In this document: positions 19,274 to 29,935 of the stretch, piece by piece | How the letters are laid out: every line of letters starts with the position of its first letter | How positions within the stretch are numbered: position 1 is the first letter of the stretch | Assembly (NCBI RefSeq): GCF_033807575.1 | Contig: NC_084722.1 | Location: forward strand, 676,832-740,831 | Length of the DNA stretch: 64,000 nucleotides | From: Cydia pomonella | Lineage: Eukaryota; Arthropoda; Insecta; Lepidoptera; Tortricidae | Reading direction: 5' to 3' | The notes under the pieces: model-generated | Database searches by the model: none | What the model was told of the DNA's origin: nothing | Seen by the model: only the letters and a program-made list of their open reading frames with translations | Position numbers and translations under genes: made by a program

Positions 19274-19392
19274 ATTTTTATACTCCTGCAGTGGCAAATA
19301 AGCATACCTGATAGTAAGCGGTTACCATAGCCTATGAACGCCTGCAACTCCAGAGGAGTTACATGAGCGCACCTTGGTTGAGCTCTGGCAAC
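19274..19392 (-). mobile_element. CR1-like LINE 3'-end fragment
   Basis: TTTTTATACTCCTGCAGTGG, GCAAATAAGCATACCTGATA and GGTTACCATAGCCTATGAAC are the inverse of the CR1-like 3' UTR. It continues to GAGGAGTTACATGAGCGCAC. Confidence 0.65.
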
Positions 19393-20297
19393 CTTACTCA
19401 CCGACAGGAACACAACACTATGAGGGTCTAGTGTTATTTGGCTGCGGTTTTCTGTAAGGTGGACGTCGTATTTTTATCTTATGTTATATACTAACTATAT
19501 ATATTAGCTATTTAACGACCTTCTCTCCTAGTTATTATTTAAATGCTTTCATTCTTTGTCTTTAATAATCAGTTTAATTATTAAAGACAAATAAAAACTA
19601 CCTACTTATAATTTTATTACATTAATTGAATGAGACCGTTAACTAAATTAAATATACCTACGCTTAAGCATTAACATACTTTCAAAAAGATCGAACATTA
19701 TCTCTAAGTACTAAACTCAATAAAACATCCACGAATTACCATTTCATTTGTCTTATTTGCCTGCCACTGTCTTGAAGTATATTAAATTTATTAAGTACCT
19801 ACTCCTTACGTATTTCATGTATTTTTATTTGAAACCATACTTCTTACGAAGCAAGGTTATTTTTCCCGAAACATTATTACGAGTAACATCTAGGGAAAGT
19901 TCAGAATTGCCGTTTCTCTTAGAGTTTGTTTCGAACCATTCTATTTTAGTCGCGATAGAAACTAGATCTCTGAACTGATGACCTATTTAAGTACCTTGCC
20001 TAGGTTTTAGAAATAATAGTTATGAAATAAACTATTGGTATAAAATTTATTGTGCAAATTTAAATTTGTATACGATCGTGGAATAAACTACAAATAGTTA
20101 AATAGGTAGTTTATCTCTGTGAACTACGATATTCTTCAAAAAAGTGTGGTATGTTTATCAACAACGCCCATGTCCTTTGGAATTGCAGACGTCCATATGT
20201 TGTAGTAATAGCTTACTATAATTTGGGGCGTATGTTTGTTTGCAACTGACATTACTCTATGTCAGTAACATACCTAAATATTTTTTTGTTCTTACAT
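19393..20297. other. Gene-free AT-rich stretch
   Basis: No repeat family, RNA gene or coding exon recognised; the frame 19748-19978 lacks codon-bias or homology support. Confidence 0.35.
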
Positions 20298-20463
20298 GTC
20301 ACACTTTCTGCCTCGCATATCTAAACTATAGAATAAATTCTCGCCTTCAAACCTTCAAAAAACGAGCGTACTCCCGTCTTCCTAGTGTTGCGGGTATCCA
20401 TGGGCTACAGTAATAGCTTACCATCAGGCGATTCGTCTACTCGTTTACTACCTTAAGCTTTAA
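20298..20463 (+). pseudogene. CR1-like LINE C-terminus and 3' UTR
   Basis: Broken coding sense (FCLAYLNYRINSRLQTFKKR then AYSRL) followed by the UTR phrase TGTTGCGGGTATCCATGGGC, AATAGCTTACCATCAGGCGA and TTCGTCTACTCGTTTACTAC. It is the same family as 17.6-18.7 kb. Only about 30 residues of coding sense survive. Confidence 0.7.
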
Positions 20464-20484
20464 ATAGTACATTATGATACAAGT

Positions 20485-20570
20485 GTGCTAAGTTGGTCAT
20501 TACACATGAGGCGATATTGTGCGCGCGAGCTGTAAGCGAGCCGATGTGGGTAATGACCAATGCACACGCG
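20485..20570. mobile_element. Short foldback element (86 bp)
   Basis: GTGTGCTAAGTTGGTCATTA is mirrored by GGTAATGACCAATGCACAC. The centre has GCGCGCGAGCTGTAAGCGAG. It is adjacent to the left end of the next element. Confidence 0.75.
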
Positions 20571-20581
20571 TTTCATACGAC

Positions 20582-21503
20582 GTTTTTCAACACACTTGCG
20601 AGGAAAAAACAAAACTAATAAATCAGATTTTTTTGTCAAAACAGTAAAGTTACCTACAATTTTCAAAATGGTGGCTTACAGTTTTAACATCGAATAATTG
20701 CACCAAAGCGTGCTGGGCTTGTAGGCACTTATTCGCCAGTTCATTGGAATAAGCTACCAACACGTTTTCCAAGAAAGACTGGGCGTTTTTACTGATTTTC
20801 CATTGAATAAAAGTTTCATATGCCGCCAATTATTTTTCACCCAATTTTGATGGTAGAAAGCTATCGTTCTCGGCTCTTGCCTCTATTAGTATTACTGCCA
20901 GCATCAATTTTATGTGTTCTTCATTTTCAAAATGCTTGAAAATGACATGTTCGTCAATATATAAACTAAAAACATGCAAAACTATTCAAATTTCATGAGT
21001 TTCATGACAAATACGGAAAATGGCTGGCGCGTTATTTTTTTTACGCACAATTCCAATGCGCGCGTAAGGCAAAGGCGCGCACGAATTCGACAAACAGCCA
21101 ATTAAAAAAATGTAAAAAAGCTAATATTTTCGTATTTTTTTTCGACGGATTGAGATCAAATCGATAAATTGTTATGTTTATTCAATAATGTAATTTACGA
21201 GATAATTTAATCTATAAATTATGTTTGGTGTGATAAAACCTCTTTGAACTAACATTTGAAACCTAATAGTTGGTTAGAAAAAAAATGTATTAATCGACTA
21301 AATTAACAAGGCTCCATTTCCATGCATATTATTTGCACTCAGTTACCTTCTTAACTCAGTCGGATAATATAATGAAAAAGCCCAAGTGTTATAATATACT
21401 GAAAAAGCACGCGTGTTTAATATCTAGATATATCTAGGATTATGAGCCAAAAATCGATGGAATAAAAACGTCGTTTTGAGCAAGTGTGTTGAAAAATCTG
21501 TTA
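20582..21503. mobile_element. Non-autonomous DNA-type element (~920 bp), no ORF
   Basis: GTTTTTCAACACACTTGCGA near 20582 is inverted by TTTTGAGCAAGTGTGTTGAA near 21475-21495. The interior is non-coding. A similar terminus appears at about 7244. Confidence 0.55.
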
Positions 21504-22394
21504 AATACTATCCACACTCCACAGTAGTGAAACGTTTTAGAATTTGTGCATAAATCTACTACCAATAAGGCCCAATATGCATTATTTGGTACTAACGTAG
21601 GGTGTAAGTAAGAGTTATTTTACTGTTACTGGATCTTATCGGTCTGAAATAAATGTTTTATTTTATTACAATGTACACTCTGTTTCAATCTAATTAGAAC
21701 CTTTCATAAAAACCAAACGCATTTCTGTTATCTCGTGGCTTTCTCGAACAAACTAAATTCATCCTAATTTACTATACAAGGTCCAAAAGGTTCCTCTCAT
21801 GCCAAAAAAATATATAATATATATATATATATGCTGGGCCTTATGGGATACTCTAAGTTAAGGTCATACTCAGTAATTTAAAATTTTTGAAATCGAGCAA
21901 AAAAATTGACTCTCACTTAGGAAATTTCAACATCAGATCACCAAAATGTATACAAATACAAATACTTTATTCGTCGAACATAGGTGTATACAACATGATA
22001 TTGCATATGATGGTTATACATTTGCTTGTTTCACTATGTCGTACCCAAGGTCATACGAAATTAGGTTTCATTGATAATATCAATTAGCATGCAACATGCA
22101 CTAAATTACAAACAGAATTAAATACCCACAAAATACAATTAACACTTAACAACAATTTTAACTAACAATTATTTAAATTAATTTTTCGCGATTTCATGGT
22201 TTATCCCTAAAGTAAAAGTTGTTAATTATGACCTAAACATTCATGGGTCTCTTTCTTTGCCTTTCTTTCTGTTACATTACTGTATGTAAATAAATAATTT
22301 ACTAATAGAGCAAGATTTTTTGCAATAGCTGATTGTAATAGTTCCCTGAGTATATCATATAATTATGTATAAAAATCAAGATTGAGAATATAAG
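21504..22394. other. Gene-free AT-rich stretch with (AT)n and possible LINE tails
   Basis: An (AT)n run lies at 21812-21832. GTCTGAAATAAATGTTTTATT (about 21642) and (CAAATA)n at about 21952-21968 resemble LINE 3' tails. No coding sense identified. Confidence 0.4.
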
Positions 22395-22805
22395 TAAAGA
22401 ATGAATGAATGAATGAAATTTAATCCAGAAAATTATTTCCATATACATTATTACATTACATAAAGAATTAAATCAAATTAAAATAAAATTAAATAGCATC
22501 CTAAAATTTAAATAACAATATATTATATTAAATTAAAATTCAAATAAGGGCCTGCGTCCCGGGTCACCCTGAGCCCGTCACGATAGGCTTGTGGTAGCCC
22601 CTCCAGCGCTCGTGCAGCGGGCTGGCGTCCCACTCTCTCACCGCCGACAGTAGCGAGTACAATATATTTTTGACAGCTTTAAAGCGTCCGGTAAAAGTTA
22701 CCGTCAGCGGAAATGGTCTGGCAATATTGACTATAAATCCTCCAAAACATACATCAAAATCAACCATGAAAATATTAAGAATAGTTAGTATTATTTTTAC
22801 CAACC
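22395..22805 (-). mobile_element. Probable LINE 3' fragment with (GAAT)n tail
   Basis: (GAAT)n at 22398-22418 lies at the presumed 3' end. The minus-strand frame at 22564-22803 (79 residues) has an unusually GC-rich end (LLSAVREWDASPLHERW, then YHKPIVTGSG) against an AT-rich background. I do not recognise the family with certainty; a retroelement C-terminus or UTR is the best guess. A short host exon cannot be excluded, but there are no clear splice sites. Confidence 0.4.
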
Positions 22806-23221
22806 TTTAGTACCTTATACCGGACAAATGGCCGTCGGGTGAATATAGCAAGTATTCAGACATGAAAAGTACATACTAACATTATATTATCCCATACATT
22901 TTGTTCATGAGAAAATAAGACTATATTTAGATCTAGGACGATAAATTTTGAAATAGCCCGTAGTGAATTGGTATTCGTATTGTTTAATAGTTTCTATCTC
23001 AAATATCTCTAAATATTTGCGTTGCACTTTTACCGCTCGTACCGTTTTACGACCGATTTGTTTTATGGCGGATTGCGGGTTTATTGTGCGGGTAATGCAA
23101 GGTGAAACGGTTTCCAGGTCAGTGGTCTTTCAAATATGAAAAGAGTAATATCAGGACCGTGAAACCACTATGATTCGGGACTGCAACTATGTTCCATAAT
23201 TTTATTACATGCCATTTATAC
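22806..23221. other. Gene-free stretch
   Basis: Nothing recognised apart from AT-rich sequence with scattered CG-containing words (TACCGCTCGTACCGTTTTAC). Confidence 0.3.
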
Positions 23222-23493
23222 AACGACCAGTCTGGCCTAGTGGGTAGTGATTCTGCCTATGCAACCGATGATCCTGGCTTCAAGTCCCGGAAAGTTGGGT
23301 GGTATATTTTGTGTGATGAGTTCAGGTAGTTTGTTCCTGAGTCATGGATGTTTTCTATGTATTTAAGTATTTGTATTATATTACATTGTATATATCGTTG
23401 TCTGAGTACCCACAACACAAGCCTTCTTGAGCTTACCGGTGGGATTTATCAATTTGTATAAAAATGTCCCTATAACATTTATTTATTATTTAT
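23222..23493 (+). mobile_element. tRNA-derived SINE, family B, copy 2
   Basis: A-box TGGCCTAGTGGGTAGTGATT is intact. The B box is degraded (GGCTTCAAGTCCC). The body and tail match 16075-16345, so promoter function is probably lost. Confidence 0.88.
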
Positions 23494-23589
23494 ACCAAGG
23501 TTATTATTCCCTTTCAGTGGCATACGTCGTTTTTTAGTTGTTGGAGTTTTGATTTTATCTCAATTATTCAAATGTTAAATATAAATTAC

Positions 23590-23700
23590 TTAACACATTC
23601 GCTACCAAGGTTTCCGTAGCGCTACGCTCGTAGCTGATCCCAGCGTTTTCCCGCTTCGTGCCGTTCCCGCCGAGCGGGTTTCCGATACTCAGTGTGTTAA
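23590..23700. mobile_element. TTAA-flanked GC-rich MITE (TTAACACA ends)
   Basis: TTAACACATTCGCTACC at the left and CTCAGTGTGTTAA at the right give TTAA at both tips. The interior is CG-rich (GTAGCGCTACGCTCGTAGC). A related element lies at 50376-50507. Confidence 0.7.
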
Positions 23701-23705
23701 GTCCC

Positions 23706-23841
23706 GGATAGACGTGCGAGTAAGTTCGCGAACTTACAGCTCAACGACCTTTTTCGCTCGTGTGTCAGCCTAAGTACGCGTACTTTACAAGCGAAAAAAG
23801 TCATCGAGCCATAAGTTCGCGAACTTACTCGCCCGTCTATC
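23706..23841. mobile_element. Foldback element with embedded 16-bp palindromes
   Basis: GATAGACGTGCGAGTAAGTT is mirrored by AACTTACTCGCCCGTCTATC, and the pairing continues inward to GACCTTTTTCGC/GCGAAAAAAGTC. Each arm contains the self-complementary TAAGTTCGCGAACTTA. It lies five bases after the previous MITE. Confidence 0.88.
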
Positions 23842-23849
23842 AGCCACTT

Positions 23850-24478
23850 AAATCTCCACGAGCCACCGGCCTGCCACTTGAAGGATAAGTCACATTTGAA
23901 CATATATAGTTCTACACAAATATTTTTAGATTATGTGAAAGTGCTATGTTTCAGTCAAGATCTTTATATTTAACTACTTGCAAAAGATAAAGTAGTAAGT
24001 AATGGAATGCGTTAAACATATCGTCAATTTTATAACCACATCTATGTAGACTCTTTTGCCTATTTTCGTGACAAAAAAAACATAAGTCATTTATGTCAAG
24101 TATTTATCATCCAAACAAATCACCTATAAAACGAATTCTAAATCAACTTACAAAAAGCCCGCAAAAACAGAATTGGCATGAGAACAAATTTTCATTCGAC
24201 ATGAAATGCGGAGGAACGTTCAATTTCGCGCACAAAAGCTGCTTTCATTAAGATAAAGTTCTTCAAAGCTGGAGAGTTCGCTGGTAAGGGGATCGTCCAA
24301 TAGATAGGATGAGCTGAAGATATTTTCGGTGGTGATTTTCTTATGTGTGTAATTTTTTTTGTATGTGAACTGTTTATAAGTGTGTAATAGATTTAATTGT
24401 ACAAGTAGTAGAAAGCATGTTACAACAAATAAAACGTTATAACTCTTCTTCGTCCTTTTTCCTCCTGCCTTTATCCCA
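23850..24478. other. Gene-free stretch
   Basis: AT-rich, nothing recognised. Confidence 0.3.
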
Positions 24479-24835
24479 TGTTATGTGGGGTCAGCACAAC
24501 ATGTTCTTCTCTTCCATTCTCCTCTATCTTTCGTCACCTCAGCACTCACTCCTTTCTTTCTCATATCCTCTCTCACACAATCCATCCATCGTTTTTTTGG
24601 GTCTACCATCCGCTCTCCGTCCATCAACATTCATTCCTAACATTCTTTTGCCTATATGTTATTCATCCCTCCTCATTAAATGCCCATACCACGCTAACCT
24701 GCCACTTCTTATCTTCTCCGCTACCGGCGTCATTCTTAATCCGATCCTTTCGCGTCACTCCACACACCCATCTCAACATTCTCATTTCCGCTGCGTGCAC
24801 TCTTCTTTCATCCGTAAACAATAACTCTTTAATAA
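24465..24835 (-). pseudogene. RTE-type retrotransposon C-terminal remnant
   Basis: Minus-strand translation across frame breaks gives RRVHAAEMRMLRWVCGVTRK, DRIKND, LGMNVDGRRADGRPKK and WKRRTC followed by ADPT. The order MLRWxxGVTRKDRIxN ... GRPKKxxxDxVxxD ... CCADPT is what I know from RTE-family polyproteins at their C-terminus. Stops and frameshifts break it throughout. The plus-strand frames at 24417-24824 and 24478-24882 are antisense to it, long only because the sense strand is purine-rich. Confidence 0.72.
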
Positions 24836-25084
24836 TATATAAGTACTCTTGGATATATGGAGAAGCTCGATCTGCAACCTAAAAAAAATTGCTTTTAATA
24901 GTTACAACAGTTTAAACTCTAGCGTTTTAAGCATATAGTCATTTAAACGAGTCCACGAGGCACAATTTCATTATCTTTAACTTGTACGACATTTAAGCTG
25001 GGTTGTACCTGCTGTGATCACTGATGTGACGCTCCAGCAATTTTAGTTGTTTTATAAGATAAAGAGTACCATTCTTACCATTTG
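24836..25084. other. Gene-free interval
   Basis: Nothing recognised; a family Q fragment starts near 25065. Confidence 0.3.
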
Positions 25085-25275
25085 GCGATGAAATTCTAAG
25101 TCCAGAGGGTCCCAGCGCGCACAATTTTTTGCAGAAATCGCGAAGCGTCTGGTTGACTTAACTGGTGACCAAAAAGCTGGCGGATTCCTCGCACAACGAA
25201 TCAGCATTGCGATACATTAAGGAAATGCCGCCAGCATCCTTGGTTGGTCAAGGGTCTATTTTAGATTTAAGCAAA
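25065..25275 (+). pseudogene. Family Q non-LTR C-terminal fragment
   Basis: Conceptual reading: EYHFLPFGDEILSP-type start, GPSAHNFFAEIAKRLVDLTG, DQKAGGFLAQRISIAI, stop, GNAASILG. It is homologous to the last 75 residues of the 7560-8687 and 49814-50044 products. A TAA replaces the Gln codon of the QRGNAAS hallmark, and frame changes occur near 25110. The 3' UTR phrase CTATTTTAGATTTAAGC ends at about 25275. The open frame 25165-25440 is a shifted by-product. Confidence 0.72.
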
Positions 25276-25559
25276 GGAATGAATATTGACAGTCAATTTT
25301 GTACATGTAGATCTGTGTTTACAAGTGATGGGCTGCGGCCTTATGTCGACCGTCAAAGGCCGGGGTACAGTCGACTAAATAACTCTTATCGGCTAGTTAT
25401 ACTTTGTGGCGTATTATCTGATTCTTTCAGTCATTTGTGAGCTCCTCAAACTTTATGGAAGTAATTATATTCGAGGCTTGATAACGTTTAGTATTGCATG
25501 CTCAGAAAGTTGTTAGGTAATTAAATTTAACCTTAAATTTGATACGAATTAGGTACTCT

Positions 25560-25760
25560 ACCCGTATAAATGAATGAATTTAATGGCAATGAAAATGAAA
25601 AAAAAAGTACCTAAGTGAATTATCTTTATCGTGCACCATACAATTAAAAATACACAAAAAATTAAATGCAGTTAAAAACTAGGTAACAACAGACGGTCTT
25701 ATCGCTAAGAAGCGATCTCATCCAGACAACCTTTGGGTACCAGGAAACTAAGAACTTAAA
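25560..25760 (-). mobile_element. Jockey/CR1-like LINE 3'-UTR fragment
   Basis: On the minus strand AAAGGTTGTCTGGATGAGAT, GCGATAAGACCGTCTGTTGT match the UTR of the LINE at 39880-40495 (CAAAGGTTGTCTGGAAGAGA, ATAAGACCGTCTGTTGTCTG). Confidence 0.65.
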
Positions 25761-25904
25761 ACATTGTATGACTATGATTGTATGGAAGTTCTACAAAGAT
25801 ATATTTATACAGTATCCAAATAATTCCAATGCAATAGTTTTTGCTTTGCCAAATTTCCTATTCATCGTATTCATGTGTATTTTTATGTGTGTGTGTGTTT
25901 CTTT

Positions 25905-26170
25905 TATATAGGAGGCAAAGGAGCAGACGGATCACCTGATGGTAAGCGATTACCGCCGCCCATGGACACCCGCAACACCAGAGGGGTTGTAAGTGCGTTG
26001 TCGGCATTTAAGACGGCAGTACGCTCTTTTCTTTAAGGTTTGAAGGTCGTATCGGTCCGGAAATACCGCAGGTGATAGTTCATTCCAGAGTTCACCAATT
26101 TCATCATTCTAATTGGGAGTATTACTGTTCTGCCGTCAGAGTGCAGCACTAGCACCTTTCGTAAACCATA
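25905..26170 (-). pseudogene. CR1-like LINE C-terminus and 3' UTR
   Basis: Minus-strand sense: ELWNELSPAVFPDRYDLQTF, KKRAYCRLKCRQRTYNPSGV, AGVHGRR then stop, followed by GCTTACCATCAGGTGATCCG and TCTGCTCCTTTGCC. This is the characteristic C-terminal end of a CR1-type LINE. About 60 codons appear open and well conserved, making this the best-preserved tail of that family after 17.9 kb. Everything upstream is truncated. Confidence 0.78.
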
Positions 26171-26263
26171 AAGTAACTTATACATACTTACTGTTTTTTG
26201 TCAAATTTTCACAGATGACACAATGACATTGATGCACCAAGGCGGTTTGTTTACAAAGGGAAA

Positions 26264-26355
26264 CGTGAAAATCGAAATTTAGTGATTTGCCTCTTCTTCG
26301 CTCGAATATGCAAGAGTGATAGAGAGGTTAAATAACGAAATTTTAATTTTCTTGT
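26264..26355. mobile_element. Foldback repeat (GAAATTTAGTGATTTGCCTCT)
   Basis: GAAAATCGAAATTTAGTGAT through GCCTCT is mirrored by AGAGAGGTTAAATAACGAAA to TTTTAATTTTC. The centre TTCGCTCGAATATGCAAGAG is shared by many lepidopteran repeats. Confidence 0.65.
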
Positions 26356-27085
26356 TTCGCGGTAGGCCATCAGATTGTGATGGATGGATTGTGGTAGTGG
26401 CGCCCCCTACGCACAGTTTCGCGTAATATGGCAATTTTTTTCCTTGCAACAATAAATGACTTTTTTTTATATCTCTATTGAATGTGAATTAATTTTCAGT
26501 GTGTTCACAAATTTTCCCATCAACGCTAAATCACAAATACTTATGTAAAATAAACCTAATAATAATAAATCCATTTATTTACGACCAACTTGGATCAATT
26601 TGTGTTAGTGAGATTTTTTTCTTAAGGCTAATGTAAGTATAATTATGCATAATTATTTACTGCCTAGCTAACTATATACAATTATTATTTCTAAATAAAT
26701 AAAAAAGCTGATCATCTTAAATAAAACCAACTGAAAGAAAATCCGCCTATCTACTTATTGCTGCGCACATGGATCACGCTGCAGTTATTTATATACATCA
26801 ACCCTGTCCGCAACCATGGTCAGGATGCTGTGCCTAAGTAAGTACACTTATAATCTGTTTCGTAAAACCAAAACGGACTTTACCCGATTAGAAAATAGCT
26901 ATTATAAATTAATATAAAACGCAAAAGTTTTTAAACCCCAGGCTTCGCCTGAAAGTATGCACTCTTTTGCATAACCAATGAAACAAAAAGTAAAGACAAA
27001 CTCTAACCTTGCCTTCCTATTTTTGGAAAAAGGTTTAACTGACTTTAATTTCGTATTGACATATTTTCCTTTTACATAATTGAAT
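26356..27085. other. Gene-free AT-rich stretch
   Basis: Nothing recognised. Confidence 0.3.
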
Positions 27086-27324
27086 TTTTAGGGTTCCGTA
27101 TCAAACAGGTAAAAAGGAACGCTTATGGTGCAAATCTGTCTATGTGTCCTTGTTTGTCTGTCACATCGCTAAAATTATTATCTCAATAAAAGCAGAAAGG
27201 ATCAGTCATTACACCAGTTTCTTAGTATTTTAAAATAAATCTGAGATTACATCAAATAATTCATTTTCAATGTGTCTTACTTTGTTTCAAATAAAAGAAA
27301 AAATATTTAAATCGGTTCACATGA

Positions 27325-27725
27325 TAAACAACTAGCTTCTGTCCGTGACTTCGTCCGCATAGAATTAGTAATATGGGTAGTTTATTTTTTATCCAATCTG
27401 CTTTTTAATGATTCATTATACAAATCGTTAAAGCGCCTAGATAAAATCGTTGGCAATCATTCAATTCGAGCATATGCGTTTACATCATTTATCAGGCGAT
27501 GCATCGCAATGATCTCAAATACCTCACTTCCACCCCACTTTTCACCCTCTTAAGGGATTATTTCCGGTATAAAAACTATCCTATATCCTTCCATCCTTCC
27601 CTGGGACTAAAACTATCTCTATTCCAAATTTCAACTAAATAGGTTCAGCGGTTGAAGCGTGAAGAAGTAACAGACAGAGAGACAAACAGACACTCACACA
27701 CTTTCCTATTTATGATATTAAGTAT
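27325..27725 (+). mobile_element. Dispersed (CAGA)-ended insect repeat
   Basis: Begins CTAGCTTCTGTCCGTGACTT, continues CGTCCGCATAGAATTAGTAA and ends AGTAACAGACAGAGAGACAA, CAGACACTCACACACTTTCC. The start and end phrases recur in many insect genomes. No ORF; class uncertain. Confidence 0.55.
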
Positions 27726-27833
27726 TGTTTGTATTGTCCATGAAAAAACCAACATATATACATTAGGTCTCGTAAATTAGCCGATTTGCCTATAAATAGC
27801 GCTCTGTACACAATTATACTTTGTATACTTCTG

Positions 27834-27963
27834 AGGGCCTAGCCACGATGATAATAGTACATAGACAAATGCCAAACGAAAAGTAAAAATATGTCAGGAT
27901 GACAGCTGTGAATGGTCACGCGACTCATCATCATCATCATAATTGTCATCTTGGCTAGGCCCC
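27834..27963. mobile_element. Foldback MITE (GGGGCCTAGCCA ends)
   Basis: GGGCCTAGCCACGATGATAA is mirrored by TTGTCATCTTGGCTAGGCCC. 130 bp, non-coding. Confidence 0.8.
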
Positions 27964-27974
27964 CTGGGTACTTA

Positions 27975-28102
27975 GGCAACATGCCAATCGTTAACATTCC
28001 GTAGCGTAGCGTAGTCATCTCCCTCTATCACTCTTCCATATTAGCGCGACAGCGACAGTTGCGTTTCGTTCGCTACGGAGCGTTAACGATTGGCACGTTG
28101 GC
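27975..28102. mobile_element. Foldback MITE (GCCAACGTGCCAATCG ends)
   Basis: GGCAACATGCCAATCGTTAA with CATTCCGTAGCG is mirrored by CGCTACGGAGCGTTAACGAT followed by TGGCACGTTGGC. It starts 11 bp after the previous MITE. Confidence 0.82.
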
Positions 28103-28354
28103 TGCGCACTCTGGTATAAATCTTTCCTGTTCATAGTTGCACTGATATAATGGAATGTTTGTACGGAACCCTCGGTTCACTTGACCGGTTTTTTTTATAA
28201 CAAGCTAACTTTTTCCATAAGCTATTTTTAAATTGAAATGGTACGTAATGACGGTTAAAATAACGTGTAAGTAGAACAAATAAAACTCGTTCTATATTCT
28301 TATTCGTTCGTGTTGCATTTTTGTATTATTTCTGTATTGAGGTGTGAAAATAAC

Positions 28355-28402
28355 GAGTGTTTCTGTTCGTGTTCGTATTCGTATTCATATTCGTATTTGT
28401 AT
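28355..28402. repeat. (TTCGTA)n-like hexamer run
   Basis: TTCGTGTTCGTATTCGTATT and TTCGTATTTGTATTTG. The open frame over it (28357-28542) is low-complexity FVFVFVF and rejected. Confidence 0.75.
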
Positions 28403-28494
28403 TTGTTAATGAAAAAAAAATACTATGGGACATTATTACACAAAGAAAGATTTACATGAAAAGAAAGATTTGTATCATTTTTACCTGTTATATT

Positions 28495-28610
28495 TATTTA
28501 TTTAAACTTTATTGCACAAAATGTACACAAATATACTACTAACGGTGGACTTAATGCCAAAAGGCACTCTCTACCCAGTCAACCATAGGACCAAACAGAG
28601 ACAAAAACAA
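28495..28610 (-). mobile_element. LINE 3' tail (GGCATTAAGTCC... TGTGCAATAAAG family)
   Basis: The minus strand reads GCATTAAGTCCACCGTTAGT, then TTTTGTGCAATAAAGTTTAA. The same tail occurs on the plus strand at 29870-29935 and 62655-62725. Confidence 0.7.
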
Positions 28611-28643
28611 ATTAATATATTAAAAAGAAAGCTAACTATACAT

Positions 28644-28852
28644 ATAGGGAGCGTGCATGAACTGTAGGAGGCAGCACAGGAGCCGTCAGATTTTTGGCGC
28701 GAGGCGTAAATGTGATGTTTATTGTTCCGATGTAGCCCACAAGATGGCAGAACCTACTATGCACAAGAAAACACGTGACGTGTGAATGTACATGTTTATT
28801 GTTCCGATTCAGGCCACAAGATGGCAGATCCTCCAACGCGCACGGTCCCTAT
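28644..28852. mobile_element. MITE with GGGAGCGTGC ends and internal 39-bp duplication
   Basis: ATAGGGAGCGTGCATGAACT is imperfectly mirrored by CGCGCACGGTCCCTAT. Internally, GTTTATTGTTCCGAT(T/G) followed by CCACAAGATGGCAGA occurs twice, about 87 bp apart (from 28708 and 28795). Confidence 0.7.
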
Positions 28853-28867
28853 AAACACCGACCGGTT

Positions 28868-29131
28868 TGACGACCGGTTTGGCCTAGTGGGTAGTGACCC
28901 TGCCTACGAAGCTGATGGTCCCGGGTTCAAATCCTGGTAAGGACATGTATTCGTGTGATGAGCATGGATATTTGTTCCTGAGTCATGGGTGTTTTCTATG
29001 TATTTAAGTATTTATAAATATTTATTCTTTGTTGTCTATGTACCCTCAATACAAGCCTTATTGAGCTTACTGTGGGACTTAGTCAATTTGTGTAATAATG
29101 TGCTATAATATTTATTTATTTATTTATTTAA
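28868..29131 (+). mobile_element. tRNA-derived SINE, family B, copy 3
   Basis: Perfect A box and B box (TGGCCTAGTGGGTAGTGA, CCCGGGTTCAAATCC). Body and tail as in copy 1, ending (ATTT)n. A short direct repeat GACCGGTTTG lies at its 5' junction. Confidence 0.92.
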
Positions 29132-29190
29132 ACACATATATTACACGTATAAAATATACTACATATAAAATTAATACTGTACACATAATA

Positions 29191-29250
29191 TTGATATCAT
29201 TTGATATTTACCGTCGCTTTTCGGTGAAAGAAAACATCGTGAGGAAACCA
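29191..29250 (+). mobile_element. SINE family A, internal fragment
   Basis: ATATCATTTGATATTTACCG, TCGCTTTTCGGTGAAAGAAA and TCGTGAGGAAACC match the body of family A. Neither head nor tail is present. Confidence 0.7.
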
Positions 29251-29489
29251 TTACATTAAAATACAACCGACCGGGTTATAGAGCGGGACGTTTAATAGAA
29301 GTGATATAGGTTTGAAATCAATCAAATATGAATGGTTTACAGCAATCATACCTCTCTTTTACGGAAATATTCAAAGTTAAGGGCTAGTTAAAGCTAATTA
29401 TCATAATGAACTTTTTGGGGTTGTATAATTATGTACTTATACTTGTTAATATTATTCAAAGCTTCATGTCAATCTTTCTACACGTGCGG

Positions 29490-29740
29490 TCTGGGGGCTA
29501 ACTTTATCCACACGCACGAAGCATTTTGCTTCAACATTCCTTATGCGAACTGCTAAAGAGTGGAATGCCCAGCCTGAGTCTGTGTTTCCGTATGAGTACA
29601 ATCTGGGTCTCTTCGAGGCTAGGGTAAATAGGTATATCATAGGTAAGCGTGCTCCACCGTAGACCGCATCATCACTTACTATCAGGTGAGATCGTAGTCA
29701 AACACCTGCCTATCCTCCATAAAAAATAAATAAATTAGGT
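29490..29740 (+). pseudogene. CR1/jockey-like LINE C-terminus and 3' UTR
   Basis: An open segment of 39 codons (29543-29662) encodes MRTAKEWNAQPESVFPYEYN and LGLFEARVNRYIIGKRAPP then stop. This is the C-terminal WNxLPxSVFPxxYxxGxFKxRVNRxLxGxRAPP signature of insect CR1-type elements (a different subfamily from the 17.6-kb copies). The 3' UTR carries CTTACTATCAGGTGAGATCG and ends CATAAAAAATAAATAAATTA. Coding sense upstream is broken. Confidence 0.75.
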
Positions 29741-29869
29741 TTGACTTTCGGGAAATTTGACTTGTCTTCACATTAATCATCAAATCCATTGGAATATATC
29801 TGAATTTCTTGGGAAAACCTTGTGGATTGATGCGGACTTATTAATTTCTTAATGTCAATAATGTTATTA

Positions 29870-29935
29870 ATAATATAAGTCCGCCTTTTGTACTATACGT
29901 TTTCTTTTGTGCAATAAAGTTTAAATAAATAAATA
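29870..29935 (+). mobile_element. LINE 3' tail (TGTGCAATAAAG family)
   Basis: TAAGTCCGCCTTTTGTACTA followed by TTTTCTTTTGTGCAATAAAG and TTTAAATAAATAAA. Plus-strand counterpart of 28495-28610. Confidence 0.7.

Larger units (their letters stand above)
27088..28195 (-). mobile_element. GGGTTCCGTA element, copy 2 (~1.1 kb), carrying three insertions
   Basis: One end is TTTTTAGGGTTCCGTATC (27088) and the other is TACGGAACCCTCGGTTCACT with TGACCGGTTTTTTT (about 28163-28195), the diagnostic pair of this family. Between them sit a (CAGA)-ended repeat (27325-27720) and two short foldback MITEs (27834-27963, 27975-28102), so the element is a nest. Confidence 0.65.

Noticed and set aside
24417..24882. 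Overlapping plus-strand frames of 135 and 134 codons
   Set aside because: Antisense to an RTE-type C-terminal remnant; Ser/Leu/Pro-rich only because the other strand is purine-rich.
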